Part shown: one piece after another, positions 50,276 through 60,534 of the stretch
Numbering within the stretch: position 1 is the first letter of the stretch
How the letters are laid out: every line of letters begins with the position of its first letter
Source: CALDTK01 sp963837005
GTDB taxonomy: Bacteria > Bacteroidota > Bacteroidia > Chitinophagales > Saprospiraceae
Assembly: GCA_963837005.1 (NCBI GenBank)
Contig: CAWIMC010000022.1
Coordinates: 248,001-312,000, forward strand
Length of the DNA: 64,000 nt
Direction: 5' to 3'
Notes under the pieces: model-generated
The model's input: the letters and a program-made list of their open reading frames with translations, nothing else
Databases searched by the model: none
What the model was told of the DNA's origin: nothing
Translations under genes and position numbers: made by a program

Positions 50276-50664
50276 GCTCTTCGTCGACTACACCAACCTC
50301 ACGGCCGCGCAGAAGACTCTTACTATTCACGTTCAAAGAAAACGCCAGTTATTCCTGGCTTACTTCCAGTGACACATCACGTGTCACTCAATCTAACTAT
50401 TCCTCCATCCTTGTCAAAGAACACGTCCTGCATACGCTGGATGAATCCATGCGTGCCTGGTAGGTAGATGAGGAGTTGAACCTCAACATATGGCGTCACC
50501 GATTGACGCTACCTGGTGTAATAAAAACATTGAGCACCAGGGAAGGAAGAGACGGTAAGGATGAGCTGCTGTCATCGCGACATAGCTCAGGGCAGCGACC
50601 TGTCGATCGTGCCTTAATTATGACCTAGAGCTGCGCCGAGGCGACAGATAGGTAATGTACTTTA
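50276..50664 (-). other. 16S-23S internal spacer
   Basis: About 390 bases with no intact tRNA-Ile or tRNA-Ala, which many Bacteroidota have here. It contains hairpins GCCAG-TTATT-CTGGC-like near 50343 and AGTGACAC-ATCAC-GTGTCACT near 50369-50389, probably for RNA processing, and a tRNA-like remnant at 50458-50514. Confidence 0.8.
50458..50514 (-). other. tRNA-like remnant lacking an anticodon arm
   Basis: On the minus strand: acceptor 5' strand AGGTAGC, a D-arm-like GTCA-ATCGG-TGAC, eight bases, a perfect T arm (TGAGG, loop TTCAACT, CCTCA), acceptor 3' strand TCTACCT (6 of 7 pairs) and an encoded ACCA end. The anticodon arm is missing, so it cannot be a working tRNA; most likely a decayed spacer tRNA, or a processing structure that resembles one. 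Confidence 0.45.
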
Positions 50665-52192
<1,528 letters not shown>

Positions 52193-52673
52193 TTGTGCTC
52201 GAAAGCAGCATCGATAGCGATTCAATCGCTGCCTGGCTTATTATCTTAAATCTAGCAATTCGTTCGCCGCCCGGACCAAGGCCCGGGCGGCTTCCTTACG
52301 TTGTCTCTTCCTCCCTGATGTCAATGAAATCTTCGCGTCACTGGCAACTCCGTCTCACGAGTTCGCTGCCGTTCGGCTTATTTCTTTCCACTCCTCGTTC
52401 GAAGCGGGCGGCAAAGATACGCTGCTCGTCTATACTTGCAAGCTTTTTCTTTGCCTTTTTTTTGCTGTCCGGCCGGTTGGCGGGCCGTTGCCCTTGCCGG
52501 TTTTCCGTAAGCGGCCGCAAATGTAGGCCGACATTTTACTTGCGCAAGCATCCAAGACGAAAATTCCTAAAATTTCTTCTCGCCGCCACCAAAGACCCGC
52601 TGGCACGTTACGTCACACACCGGCGTACCGCTACTTTCGCCGCCGCATCACTCCTTATATAACGAGTCACCCC
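52193..52673. other. Region between 16S and serC
   Basis: Holds the rRNA leader and promoter on the minus strand and the serC upstream region on the plus strand. A 155-codon plus-strand frame here overlaps the leader and promoter, has no family pattern and is not accepted. Confidence 0.6.
52412..52442 (-). promoter_or_regulatory. rRNA operon promoter (Bacteroidota -33/-7 type)
   Basis: On the minus strand CTTG (52439-52442) is followed by exactly 19 bases and TATCTTTG (52412-52419), matching TTG-N19-TAnnTTTG. Transcription would start near 52405, about 210 bases before 16S. An A-rich stretch lies just upstream, as in UP elements. Confidence 0.75.
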
Positions 52674-53810
52674 ATGAGCCAATCCACCACCGCCTACGCT
52701 AAAGCCCAGGCCGCTTCCGGTATGTCCCAGCCCTCCGCAGCCTCGAAAGTCCATAACTTCAGTGCCGGCCCAGCCATCCTCCCGCAGTCGGTTTTGGCGA
52801 AAGCCGCCGAATCCATCCATGAATTCGGCGGACTCGGACTCTCCATCCTTGAGATCTCCCACCGCTCCAAGCCCTTCGTGGCCGTCATGGACGAGGCGCT
52901 CGAACTCTCGAAGGAGCTGCTCGGCTTCGGGGACGACTACGCTTCGCTCTTTTTACAGGGCGGCGCGAGTACGCAGTTCTTCCAAGTGCCCGCCAATTTG
53001 CTCACCGAGACGGGCACCGCGCACTACCTCGACACCGGCACCTGGAGTGCGAAGGCCATTAAGGAGTCGAAGAAGTACGGCAAGACCAACGTCGTGGCCA
53101 GCTCCAAAGCGGACAACTACAAGTACATCCCCAAGGACTATACCGCCCCTACGGATGGTGACTACTTCCACGTCACGAGCAACAACACCATCTTCGGGAC
53201 GCAGATCCACGAGTTCCCCGAGACCACCGTGCCCCTGGTAGCCGACATGAGTTCGGACATCTTTAGCCGTGCCATCCCAACGGAGCGTTTCGGGCTCATC
53301 TACGCGGGTGCGCAGAAGAACATGGGTCCGGCCGGCGCGACGCTGGTCATCATGCGCAAGGACATGGTCGGGCAGGCCAAGCGGGACAACCCGAGCATGG
53401 TGGACTACCACAACCACATCGAGGCCGGGTCGATGTTCAACACGCCGCCCTGCTTTGCCGTCTACGTGAGCCTACTCACGATGCAGTGGGTCAAGGAGCA
53501 AGGTGGCGTCGCCGCCATGGAAAAGCGCAATGACGCGAAGGCCGCGGCCCTCTACGCCGAGATCGACCGCAATCCGCTCTTCTTCGGCCAGGTCGCCACT
53601 GAAGACCGTTCGAAGATGAACGCCTGCTTCGACCTTCACGACGAGGCGCACAAGGCCACTTTCGACAAGATCTGCAAGGCGTCGAGCCTCGACGGGCTGC
53701 CGGGTCACCGTTCGGTGGGTGGCTACCGGGCCTCTATATATAATGCCATGGAAATGGAGAGCGTGCAGTTGCTCATCGACGCGATGCAGGAGTTAGAGTC
53801 GCGTGGCTAA
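52674..53810 (+). CDS. serC: Phosphoserine aminotransferase
   Basis: A PLP enzyme that converts 3-phosphohydroxypyruvate to phosphoserine in serine biosynthesis. Family signatures are HNFSAGPAILP, LSILEISHRSK, LQGGASTQFFQVP, the PLP lysine in YAGAQKNMGPAG (near residue 214), FNTPPCFAVY and GHRSVGGYRASIYNAM. The start at 52674 adds ~25 residues before the family start; ATG 52722 is an alternative. A canonical motif copy (52792-52805) encodes VLAKA and aligns without a gap with VLKQA of the E. coli enzyme, so it arose by substitution. The gene overlaps the next one by 8 bases. Confidence 0.95.
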   Translation: MSQSTTAYAKAQAASGMSQPSAASKVHNFSAGPAILPQSVLAKAAESIHEFGGLGLSILEISHRSKPFVAVMDEALELSKELLGFGDDYASLFLQGGASTQFFQVPANLLTETGTAHYLDTGTWSAKAIKESKKYGKTNVVASSKADNYKYIPKDYTAPTDGDYFHVTSNNTIFGTQIHEFPETTVPLVADMSSDIFSRAIPTERFGLIYAGAQKNMGPAGATLVIMRKDMVGQAKRDNPSMVDYHNHIEAGSMFNTPPCFAVYVSLLTMQWVKEQGGVAAMEKRNDAKAAALYAEIDRNPLFFGQVATEDRSKMNACFDLHDEAHKATFDKICKASSLDGLPGHRSVGGYRASIYNAMEMESVQLLIDAMQELESRG

Positions 53811-54615
53811 GCGAAGGCCAAGCAAAGGCATCAGACGGCTTTCGCCAAAACTGTTGGAAGCGGCCGTGCTATCGGTCGGCGCCGCGGAGGTGAAGTATGA
53901 GATTGTCCAGGAGCAGCGGCGCAACAGTCGCTACTCTCTTACGCAGCGAAAGGCTTATTTGCGAGTGCCCTACGGCATTACGCAGGCAGACTTCGTGAAG
54001 CAGCGGACCGGCTTCATGGACTGGCTTACGGAAGTCGTCGAACGCCGTCCGAAGCTGGAGGCCGCCCACACGCCAAAGGAGTTCGCTGAAGGGCAGACCT
54101 GGGCGCTCGGCGAGCACTGCTTGCGGCTCTCCTTTATATATGGTGACGTGCGGGGGGCTTCCGCCAAAACTGGCTCCCCCCTCGTCGACGGAGCCTGGCC
54201 GGTAACGATCAAACTGCCGACGGATGTGGACGCTGGCGAGAAAGCGGTCCTCGTCGAGAAACTGCTCTATAAGGTGATCGCGAATCGGATGCAAGCGCAA
54301 CTCACTGAGGAAGTCTTGGCGCTGAATGCGGAGCACTTTCGGGTGGGCGTGACGCGGGTGAAGCTCTCGGCGACCACCTCACGGTGGGGCTCCTGCTCGA
54401 CGAGTGGGACGATTTCGCTATCGACTAGGCTATTGGGGGCGCCGGCGTTTTGCCGGAAGGCGGTCATTGTACATGAGTTAGCGCACCGAATAGAGATGAA
54501 TCACTCAGATCGATTTTGGAAGTTGGTCTACGACGCGATGCCAGAGTATGAGGTGGCGGATGGGTGGCTGAAGGAGGATGGGGGTGGGATCGGGTGGAGG
54601 GAAGTTGAGAGTTGA
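53803..54615 (+). CDS. YgjP-type metal-dependent protease (SprT-like/DUF45)
   Basis: The zinc site is clear in HELAHRIEMNHSDRFW (near residue 224), preceded by TSRWGSCSTSGTISLSTRL, the family RWGSC motif. Such proteins are predicted zinc peptidases of unknown substrate. It starts with GTG at 53803, overlapping the serC stop (GTGGCTAA), so it is probably translationally coupled. Three motif copies lie in it: 53837 (LSPKL), 54156 (ASAKTG, in a loop) and 54448 (FCRKA, just before the helix with the zinc site). At 270 residues it is slightly longer than usual, mainly at the N terminus and in the loop with ASAKTG. Confidence 0.87.
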   Translation: MAKRRPSKGIRRLSPKLLEAAVLSVGAAEVKYEIVQEQRRNSRYSLTQRKAYLRVPYGITQADFVKQRTGFMDWLTEVVERRPKLEAAHTPKEFAEGQTWALGEHCLRLSFIYGDVRGASAKTGSPLVDGAWPVTIKLPTDVDAGEKAVLVEKLLYKVIANRMQAQLTEEVLALNAEHFRVGVTRVKLSATTSRWGSCSTSGTISLSTRLLGAPAFCRKAVIVHELAHRIEMNHSDRFWKLVYDAMPEYEVADGWLKEDGGGIGWREVES

Positions 54616-54640
54616 GAGGGGAGAGATGAAAAGCCCAGTC

Positions 54641-54852
54641 GCCCAGCCCGCCCGCGGTCGGCCTGCGGCCTCGGCGGGCAGACTGGCCTTGCGAATGGTG
54701 GACCTGCCGGCCCACTCAGAACTGCACCTCGGACGTAGCGGGCCGGCAGGTTTGCCATTCGCTACGAAGGATAAGAGGGGCCCGCTTGCGGGAGTTGCCT
54801 TGTCCTGAGTAGTCTGGCGAGGGGAAGCGAAGCGACCCGAGCCGGGCTGGGC
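54641..54852. repeat. Dispersed ~212-bp intergenic repeat, copy B
   Basis: Same element as at 43359-43571 but in the opposite orientation, bounded by GCCCAGCCCG and CGGGCTGGGC. The outer 30-bp inverted repeats of copy A are absent here, so the 212-bp core is the repeated unit. Confidence 0.88.
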
Positions 54853-54866
54853 TGTCGCATGGGCAC

Positions 54867-55952
54867 CTAGCTATCCCCATCCCCGTTACTCAACAAATAC
54901 GCCCAGGGCTCCCCTCTCGGCATCACGGCCAGCACCTGCCTGAGTATTCCTACAATAGGCAGGGCCAGAATAGATCCCGCCACGCCCCAGATACTCGTAA
55001 AGGCTACCACCGCAATCACGGTCGTGATCGGATTGAGGTCCACCTTGTCGCCGACCACGAGGGGCTCGAGAACGTAGCTCTCGATAACCTGCGCGAAGGC
55101 CATGGTGCCGAGGGTGATGAGTAAGGTGGACTGCACGTCGTCCGAGAAGGCGGCGACGACGAGGACGAGCCCGGCGGCGACGATGTTGCCGAAGTAGGGG
55201 ATGATGCTGAGGGCCGCGGCGATGGCGGCGATCACGAGGCCGTAGCTGAGCCCGGCGATCGTGAAGCCGCCGATATAGATGCCGAAGAGCACGGCGATGA
55301 GGATGAGCCGACCCCAGAGGTACTGTCCGGCCACCTTGCGGACCTCGTCCATGGTGTGCTTGGTGGTCTCGCGGCGATCATTGGGAGAGAGCTTGAGGAC
55401 GAAGTTGCGGAGGCGGTCCCGCATAGAGAGCAAAAGGATGAGGTAGACGAAAAACAGGAAGACGTCACCGAGGAAACCGGTGAGCGTGCCGGCCCAGGAC
55501 TGCGCTTGGGTAGCGATCTTTCGTGGGGCCTCGTCTAGTTGGCGATCTACGCGCTCCTCGATGCGGGACTCCTCGATGTTGAGTTGGGTGCTGGCCCAGG
55601 ACTGGGCGTCTTCGATGAGTTGAGCGGCCTTGTCCTGAATAGCAGGGAGGTCGCTCGAGAAGCTGGCGATTTGGTTGCCGGCCAGCATGAGGATGCCGAC
55701 CAGGAGGGCGAGGAGTCCGACGGTCACGATGGCGATGGCGATACCGCGCTTCATACGGTCGGCGAGCCAGTCAACGACGGGGCTGAAGAGCATCGCGAAG
55801 AGCCCGGCGAAGGCCAGCGGCAGGAGAATGGCCTGGGCCTGGATGAGGGCGTAGACGGTGAGCACGACGAGGGCCAGGACGAAGAGGGCGCGGCGGACGA
55901 GGTGGTGGCGGCCGGTGGCAGGGTCTGCGGGTGCGGGGTTGACGTTGGGCAT
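54867..55952 (-). CDS. AI-2E family transporter (permease)
   Basis: An inner-membrane protein with about 7-8 helices (ALFVLALVVLTVYALIQAQA, LLPLAFAGLFAMLFSPVVDWL, then a soluble helical loop, then IIPYFGNIVAAGLVLVV and VIESYVLEPLVVGDKVDL). The PYxG and EpxxxG-like elements are typical of PF01594. Members export autoinducer-2 or exchange sodium and protons; substrate unknown. The start at 55952 (MPNVNPAP) is preferred over 55988. It is a paralogue of the gene at 56560, separated by repeats. Confidence 0.87.
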   Translation of the reverse strand: MPNVNPAPADPATGRHHLVRRALFVLALVVLTVYALIQAQAILLPLAFAGLFAMLFSPVVDWLADRMKRGIAIAIVTVGLLALLVGILMLAGNQIASFSSDLPAIQDKAAQLIEDAQSWASTQLNIEESRIEERVDRQLDEAPRKIATQAQSWAGTLTGFLGDVFLFFVYLILLLSMRDRLRNFVLKLSPNDRRETTKHTMDEVRKVAGQYLWGRLILIAVLFGIYIGGFTIAGLSYGLVIAAIAAALSIIPYFGNIVAAGLVLVVAAFSDDVQSTLLITLGTMAFAQVIESYVLEPLVVGDKVDLNPITTVIAVVAFTSIWGVAGSILALPIVGILRQVLAVMPRGEPWAYLLSNGDGDS

Positions 55953-56093
55953 GGGATCATCTGGCGGTTGGATTTGATGATCGCGCAATATGTTGTTAGG
56001 GTTTAGAGGGGGTGAGGTACTGCGAGCGTTGTACTCCGGACTGATACTGTCCGCCTAAATCAAGCAATGATAATGCTAGCCTTAGGGGTGGCG

Positions 56094-56475
56094 CTCTTAA
56101 CACGGAGGCACGGAGGGCACGGAGGGGCATAGAGGTACGCGGCGCTTTGCGCCGCGGAGGCACGGAGATGTGGAGCGGCAGCGGCGCCCGAGGCGTGGCC
56201 CCGTAGCTCCGTGCCTCCTGTCGCCCGCGACAGCAACTCTGTGCCCCTCCGTGACCTCGGTGCCTCCGTGTTAAAAACTGGTGTCGGGCCACCCGGTCGC
56301 TGCCAAGCGGTACGAGCCACGGAGCTATGGGGCGGCAGCGGCGCCCGAGGCGTGACCCCGTAGCTCCGTGCCTCCTGTCGCCCGCGACAGCAACTCTGTG
56401 CCCCTCCGTGACCTCGGTGCCTCCGTGTTAAAAACTGGTGTCGGGCCACCCGGTCGCCGCCAAACGGTAGGAGCA
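56094..56475. repeat. Intergenic repeat: inverted arms plus a 157-bp tandem duplication
   Basis: An inverted repeat pairs TTAACACGGAGGCACGGAGG (from ~56097) with CCTCCGTGTTAA-type sequence ending at 56275. The right half, starting at GCGGCAGCGGCGCCCGAGG, occurs twice with a 157-bp period (56175 and 56332). It fills most of the gap between the two AI-2E paralogues. Similar CACGGAGGCACGGAG elements are widespread intergenic repeats in many bacteria. Confidence 0.8.
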
Positions 56476-56559
56476 CGCGAGTACGACTCGCTGGTTTGAG
56501 ACACGTGGTCTAATTTGTCGGCTTTAGTTAGCGCTTCTGAAATATGCTGAGGTGAGAGC

Positions 56560-57612
56560 CTAACTAACCCCCTCCTCAGGCTCACCCAGCAAATACGCCC
56601 ACGGCGCGCCATTCGGGACGTGGTACAAGATCTGCCGAAGCGCACCGAGCAGAGGAATCGCGAGAATCGCGCCGGGCAAACCCCAGATAGCACTCAGCCC
56701 AATGACGCCGACGACCGTAGAGAGCGGATGCAGCCCGACCTTCCCGCCCACTACCAGCGGCTGGAGGATGTAGCTTTCGATAACCTGCGAGACGGCCATC
56801 GTCCCGAGGCAGATGAAGATGACATTGACAAAGTCGCCGGAGAGGGTCGCGACCACGACTACGAGCAGCGCCGCGAGCACGTTACCGAGGTAGGGGATGA
56901 TCGAGAAGGTGGCGCCAACACCAGCTACGATAAGCGCGTACTCGAGCCCGGCGATCGAGAAGCCCGCCGCATAGACGCCAAAAAGAACGGCGGTGAGGAT
57001 AGCCTGCCCCCAGAGGTACTGCCCGGCAACGTTTTGGACGGAGTCGAGCGTGTCACGGACGTTCTCGCGCGAGTCGTCCGGTGCGAGTCGGAGCACGAAG
57101 CGCTGGAGGTGGTCGCGCGCCAGGAGGAGCAGCGTAAGGTAGACGAAGAACAGCAGCAGGTCCGCCAGGAAGGCGGTCGCGCCACCAGCGGCAGTGCGGG
57201 CGGCGGATAAGAGTCGCTGGGGCGCGGCGTCGATACGCTCATCGACGCGCTCGGTAATGCTCTGCTCCGAGACGCCGGAGTTATGAGAGACCCAGCCGAT
57301 GGCGTCGTCGGCGAATTTGTCGAACTGCGACTGGAGGGCGGGTAGGCCCTCGATGAACTCAGCTGCTTGTCGCCCGGTGAGGAAGCCCAATCCTATGACA
57401 ATGCCCGCTAGACTAAGCACGCTGATCGCGATGGCTACCCCCCGCGGGATCCAGCGCTCGAGCCATTCGACCACGTAGCTCAGTAGGGTCGCGAAGACGG
57501 CCGCAAAGGCCAGCGGCACCAGCACCGCCTTGGCCTGCACCATGGTGAAGACCACCAGGCAGGCCGTGGCAAGCACGAAGAAGGTGCGCCGGAGGTAGTA
57601 GTGTTGGGGCAT
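56560..57612 (-). CDS. AI-2E family transporter (permease), second copy
   Basis: Paralogue of the gene at 54867, about 40-45% identical by eye with the same order: an N-terminal pair of helices (TFFVLATACLVVFTMVQAKA, LVPLAFAAVFATLLSYVVEWL), a soluble coiled region (VSEQSITERVDERIDAAPQRL), and FSIIPYLGNVLAALLVVVVAT with VIESYILQPLVVGGKVGL. It starts 8 bases after the bestrophin stop on the same strand and is probably co-transcribed with it. None of the dispersed motif copies occurs in either permease. Confidence 0.88.
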   Translation of the reverse strand: MPQHYYLRRTFFVLATACLVVFTMVQAKAVLVPLAFAAVFATLLSYVVEWLERWIPRGVAIAISVLSLAGIVIGLGFLTGRQAAEFIEGLPALQSQFDKFADDAIGWVSHNSGVSEQSITERVDERIDAAPQRLLSAARTAAGGATAFLADLLLFFVYLTLLLLARDHLQRFVLRLAPDDSRENVRDTLDSVQNVAGQYLWGQAILTAVLFGVYAAGFSIAGLEYALIVAGVGATFSIIPYLGNVLAALLVVVVATLSGDFVNVIFICLGTMAVSQVIESYILQPLVVGGKVGLHPLSTVVGVIGLSAIWGLPGAILAIPLLGALRQILYHVPNGAPWAYLLGEPEEGVS

Positions 57613-57620
57613 AGGGCTAG

Positions 57621-58658
57621 CTAGTACAAAATATTATCCTTCGCCGGCTCCTTCTCCGGCAACTCCTCCTCGTCGAGCATGTCGCGTAGGTCGATCTCGA
57701 TGACGCGCGTGAGGGCCGTCATCGGGACGTCGTTGGGGCGGTTCTCGAAGGGGTCCTCGGAGTTGTCGCCGATCGTCTCCCAGGTGAGGAACATCCACGA
57801 TACCAGCACCGTCATCGGGATCACGGCCACGGCAACCCGCGTTAGTTCAATTGCCTCTCCTCCGGCATAGGCCTTCTCGAGTACGTCAATCAGACCTAAT
57901 GGCAACAAGGCTACGAGGATGAGGGTAAAAAGCTTCGAGAAGTAGGCGTACTGCCGGGGGAAGGGCGTGTTTTTGATGCGCTCACACATGCCCTGGAAAT
58001 TGTAGAACTCCTCCAGGCACTTCATCAGCATCATATGGTCGAAGCCGTCCATCAGGCCATACTCCTCCTTGAGGGTCATGAGGTGGCGACCTTGGTTTTT
58101 GATGAGGTGCGTAGCGACGTTCTTGCGATCGTAAAGATCCTTGCGCTCGGTGTCGGAGATGTAGTCCCGGATGACGCCGTAGACGTGCTCGCCCTCGTCG
58201 TGCTCTTCGACGAGGTTCTCAATGAGGACGTTCTCTTTCATCGAGAAGCTGGTCGGCTGCCGCAGTTGTACACGTAGAGCATGGAGCCAAGCGATGTGGC
58301 GGTAAATCAGCACGCGCTGATGCTCGCGGAGTTCCGCACGCGACAGGCGGCCGTCAGCCTCTGCGAGCGTAATGAGCGTGAGCACCTGGTTGGCCCAGGT
58401 CCGAGAGTAGTTGACGATCGCGCCCCATATCTTGCGCCCCTCCCAGAAGCGATCGTAGCTCTGGGAGTTCTTGAACCCGATAAAGAAGGACACCGCGATG
58501 CCAACCGTACCGACGAGTTCGAAGGGGACGTGAAGCCAGGTGAACTCGAGGAGGTGATAAAGCACGACAATCGTCAGCGAGTAGATGGTCGTCCCGAGCA
58601 GGATCGGCCAGGCGTACCGGAGCACGAGGCTCAGGTCGATATTTCGTTTGATGTACAT
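57621..58658 (-). CDS. Bestrophin family membrane channel
   Basis: Four hydrophobic helices with the family features: YAWPILLGTTIYSLTIVVLYHLLEF, ELVGTVGIAVSFFIGFKNSQSYDRFWEGRKIWGAIVN (bestrophin core with N, R and W residues), LITLAEADGR and PFPRQYAYFSKLFTLILVALLPLGLID. Bacterial homologues form pentameric ion channels, cation-selective in the Klebsiella example. 345 residues, complete. First gene of a likely bestrophin/AI-2E unit. Confidence 0.88.
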   Translation of the reverse strand: MYIKRNIDLSLVLRYAWPILLGTTIYSLTIVVLYHLLEFTWLHVPFELVGTVGIAVSFFIGFKNSQSYDRFWEGRKIWGAIVNYSRTWANQVLTLITLAEADGRLSRAELREHQRVLIYRHIAWLHALRVQLRQPTSFSMKENVLIENLVEEHDEGEHVYGVIRDYISDTERKDLYDRKNVATHLIKNQGRHLMTLKEEYGLMDGFDHMMLMKCLEEFYNFQGMCERIKNTPFPRQYAYFSKLFTLILVALLPLGLIDVLEKAYAGGEAIELTRVAVAVIPMTVLVSWMFLTWETIGDNSEDPFENRPNDVPMTALTRVIEIDLRDMLDEEELPEKEPAKDNILY

Positions 58659-58744
58659 TTAGCAGAAGCCGAGCGTGGTGTTCGGCGTACCGTTGCAACG
58701 GCGCTCGCGCTGACTGTGTTCCCCAAACATCCAACCCCCGTCCT

Positions 58745-59020
58745 ATGCCCTGTCTACTCTTTATCCTCGGCGCCAGCTTCCCACGCTTGCTGCTGTTGAT
58801 TCTATGGTTCTTTACAAACTGGTTTTCGGGGGTATACACCGGGATTTTGATTCCGATCTTGGGGCTGCTATTTGCGCCGCTAACTACAATTTGGTACGCG
58901 GTGGTGCAGCATTATTTCGGTGGGGCCTGGACGCTTTGGCCGCTCGTGGGGATGGTGCTGGCGATTGGGTTGGACTTTGGGGTGATTGGGGGTGGAGCTC
59001 GGGAAAGGGGGCGGCGGTGA
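58745..59020 (+). CDS. Small membrane protein (91 aa)
   Basis: Two to three hydrophobic helices (LFILGASFPRLLLLILWFFTNWF, TGILIPILGLLFAPLTTIWYAVV, LWPLVGMVLAIGLDFGVI) followed by a basic tail. I recall short proteins of this kind, with SPR.......W at the start, as conserved hypotheticals in several phyla. Function unknown. Confidence 0.7.
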   Translation: MPCLLFILGASFPRLLLLILWFFTNWFSGVYTGILIPILGLLFAPLTTIWYAVVQHYFGGAWTLWPLVGMVLAIGLDFGVIGGGARERGRR

Positions 59021-59333
59021 GGGGTATCCTAAGGCACGTACGTCGGGGGCGTTAGACTACGGTTCAGCGCCCTTTAGGGTGCCACCCCGAGCCGAAGGCG
59101 AGCGGTGTAAAGCACCGTGGGTGTTGAGGAAAGCGCTCAGTAGTAATTGCTTTACGGCCGTTATGATCGGCTCCGCCGAGGGGTCGTGCGCTGAAGCACG
59201 CTAAACCGTGGGCCGCGGGGCGCGTCTGGCGCCCAATGACGAAGGTGCTCCTTCGAGAAGCTGGTAACAACAAACCACTGTCCCTTTCTCACACCTACTA
59301 TTTTCAGCTAGCTTTCGCCAAAACACGCCCGCC
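59021..59333. other. Intergenic stretch with short inverted repeats and one hairpin motif
   Basis: No gene is supported. TTCAGCGC (near 59063) and GCGCTGAA (near 59190) form a long-range inverted pair, and GTGCTCCTTC is close to the ThuA start. The dispersed motif at 59310-59324 ends 9 bases before the ThuA ATG. Confidence 0.5.
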
Positions 59334-60125
59334 ATGCGCCCCCGCCATCCTTTATCATCAGTTGCGCTCTCGATCCTATTCGCCCTAGCGCTCGTACTTA
59401 TAAGCTGTACGCCAAAGCCAATGGCCTCCGCCGAAGCCAACGCCGTCCAACCCAAGATCCTCGTCTTCTCGAAGACCGGCGGCTTCCGGCACTCCTCCAT
59501 CCCGGTGGGCATCCAGGCCATCCGCGAACTCGGGGCTACGCTCGGTTACGAGATTGACGCTACCGAGGATTCTACGCGTTTTAGCGAAAGCGGACTTGCT
59601 CCCTATGCGGCCGTCGTCTTCATGAGTACGACGGGCAACGTGCTCGATAGCAAAGGGGAGGCGGCTTTCGAGCGGTTTATCGCGGCGGGGAAGGGCTTCG
59701 TCGGGGTGCACGCGGCGGCAGATACGGAGTACGAGTGGCCGTTTTATAGGACCTTGGTCGGGCGGCAGTTTGTGCAACACCCAGAGCACCAGAAGGGAAC
59801 GATCCTACCGATCGAGAGTGACTTCCCGGGGATGGCGGGTTTTGGCGACAGCCTGCGAATCTTTGAGGAGTGGTACGAGTACACCGAGCCTTACGCTGAT
59901 GACTTAACCTACCTCTACCGCGTCGACACCATGTCGTACTCGCAGCGCGGGTGGAAAGGCGCAAGCAAGATGGGGGCTTTTCATCCGCTGGGGTGGTACC
60001 ACGAGCACGGCGGCGGGCGGGCCTTTTACACAGGCATTGGACACATGGACGAGACCTACGCGATGCCGTTTTTTCGGGAGCACCTGGCGGCGGGCCTGGC
60101 GTGGGCGGTGACGGGCAAGAAGTAA
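59334..60125 (+). CDS. ThuA-domain protein, lipoprotein
   Basis: The N terminus MRPRHPLSSVALSILFALALVLISC is a lipoprotein signal. The ThuA-like glutamine-amidotransferase fold follows: KILVFSKTGGFRHSSIPVG, VVFMSTTGNVLD, FVGVHAAADTEYEWPFY and GRAFYTGIGHMDETYAMPFF. ThuA-type domains occur in sugar-use proteins of Bacteroidota; the exact reaction is not known. 263 residues, intact. Motif copies at 59579 and 59840 encode FSES and FGDS. It is first in a run of closely spaced plus-strand genes. Confidence 0.85.
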   Translation: MRPRHPLSSVALSILFALALVLISCTPKPMASAEANAVQPKILVFSKTGGFRHSSIPVGIQAIRELGATLGYEIDATEDSTRFSESGLAPYAAVVFMSTTGNVLDSKGEAAFERFIAAGKGFVGVHAAADTEYEWPFYRTLVGRQFVQHPEHQKGTILPIESDFPGMAGFGDSLRIFEEWYEYTEPYADDLTYLYRVDTMSYSQRGWKGASKMGAFHPLGWYHEHGGGRAFYTGIGHMDETYAMPFFREHLAAGLAWAVTGKK

Positions 60126-60128
60126 AGG

Positions 60129-60509
60129 ATGTCAAACACAAGCTTTAGTGAGCGTACGCTTCGCAGTGGCATCGCGGCGGTGTGGATCGTCAACGGGCTC
60201 TATGCGAAGGTGCTAAACCGCGTGCCGCGGCATACCAAAATTGTAGGGCGGGTGCTCGGGGAGGGCTGGGCGCGGCCAATCACGGTAGGCATCGGCTTCG
60301 GGGAAGTAGCGCTCGGCGTGTGCATCTTGGCTGGGCACCAGCCGCGCGAGACGGCTGTCGTACAGATAGGCCTGGTGTCGACCATGAATGTTTTGGAGGC
60401 CATCCGCGCACAAGACCTGCTACTTTTCGGACGGCTAAATGCGCTGTCTGCGGCCGGCTTTTGTGCGGCGGTGTACGTGCACGGCTTTCATCTCGCACCA
60501 AAGCACTAG
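60129..60509 (+). CDS. DoxX-like membrane protein
   Basis: Four hydrophobic segments in 126 residues (AAVWIVNGLYAKVLN, PITVGIGFGEVALGVCILAG, QIGLVSTMNVLEAI, LLLFGRLNALSAAGFCAAVY) as in DoxX-like (PF13781) proteins. It lies 3 bases after the ThuA gene and is probably in the same operon. Family assignment is moderate; function not known. Confidence 0.72.
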   Translation: MSNTSFSERTLRSGIAAVWIVNGLYAKVLNRVPRHTKIVGRVLGEGWARPITVGIGFGEVALGVCILAGHQPRETAVVQIGLVSTMNVLEAIRAQDLLLFGRLNALSAAGFCAAVYVHGFHLAPKH

Positions 60510-60534
60510 TCTCACGCCGAACCCCGACCTTAAT

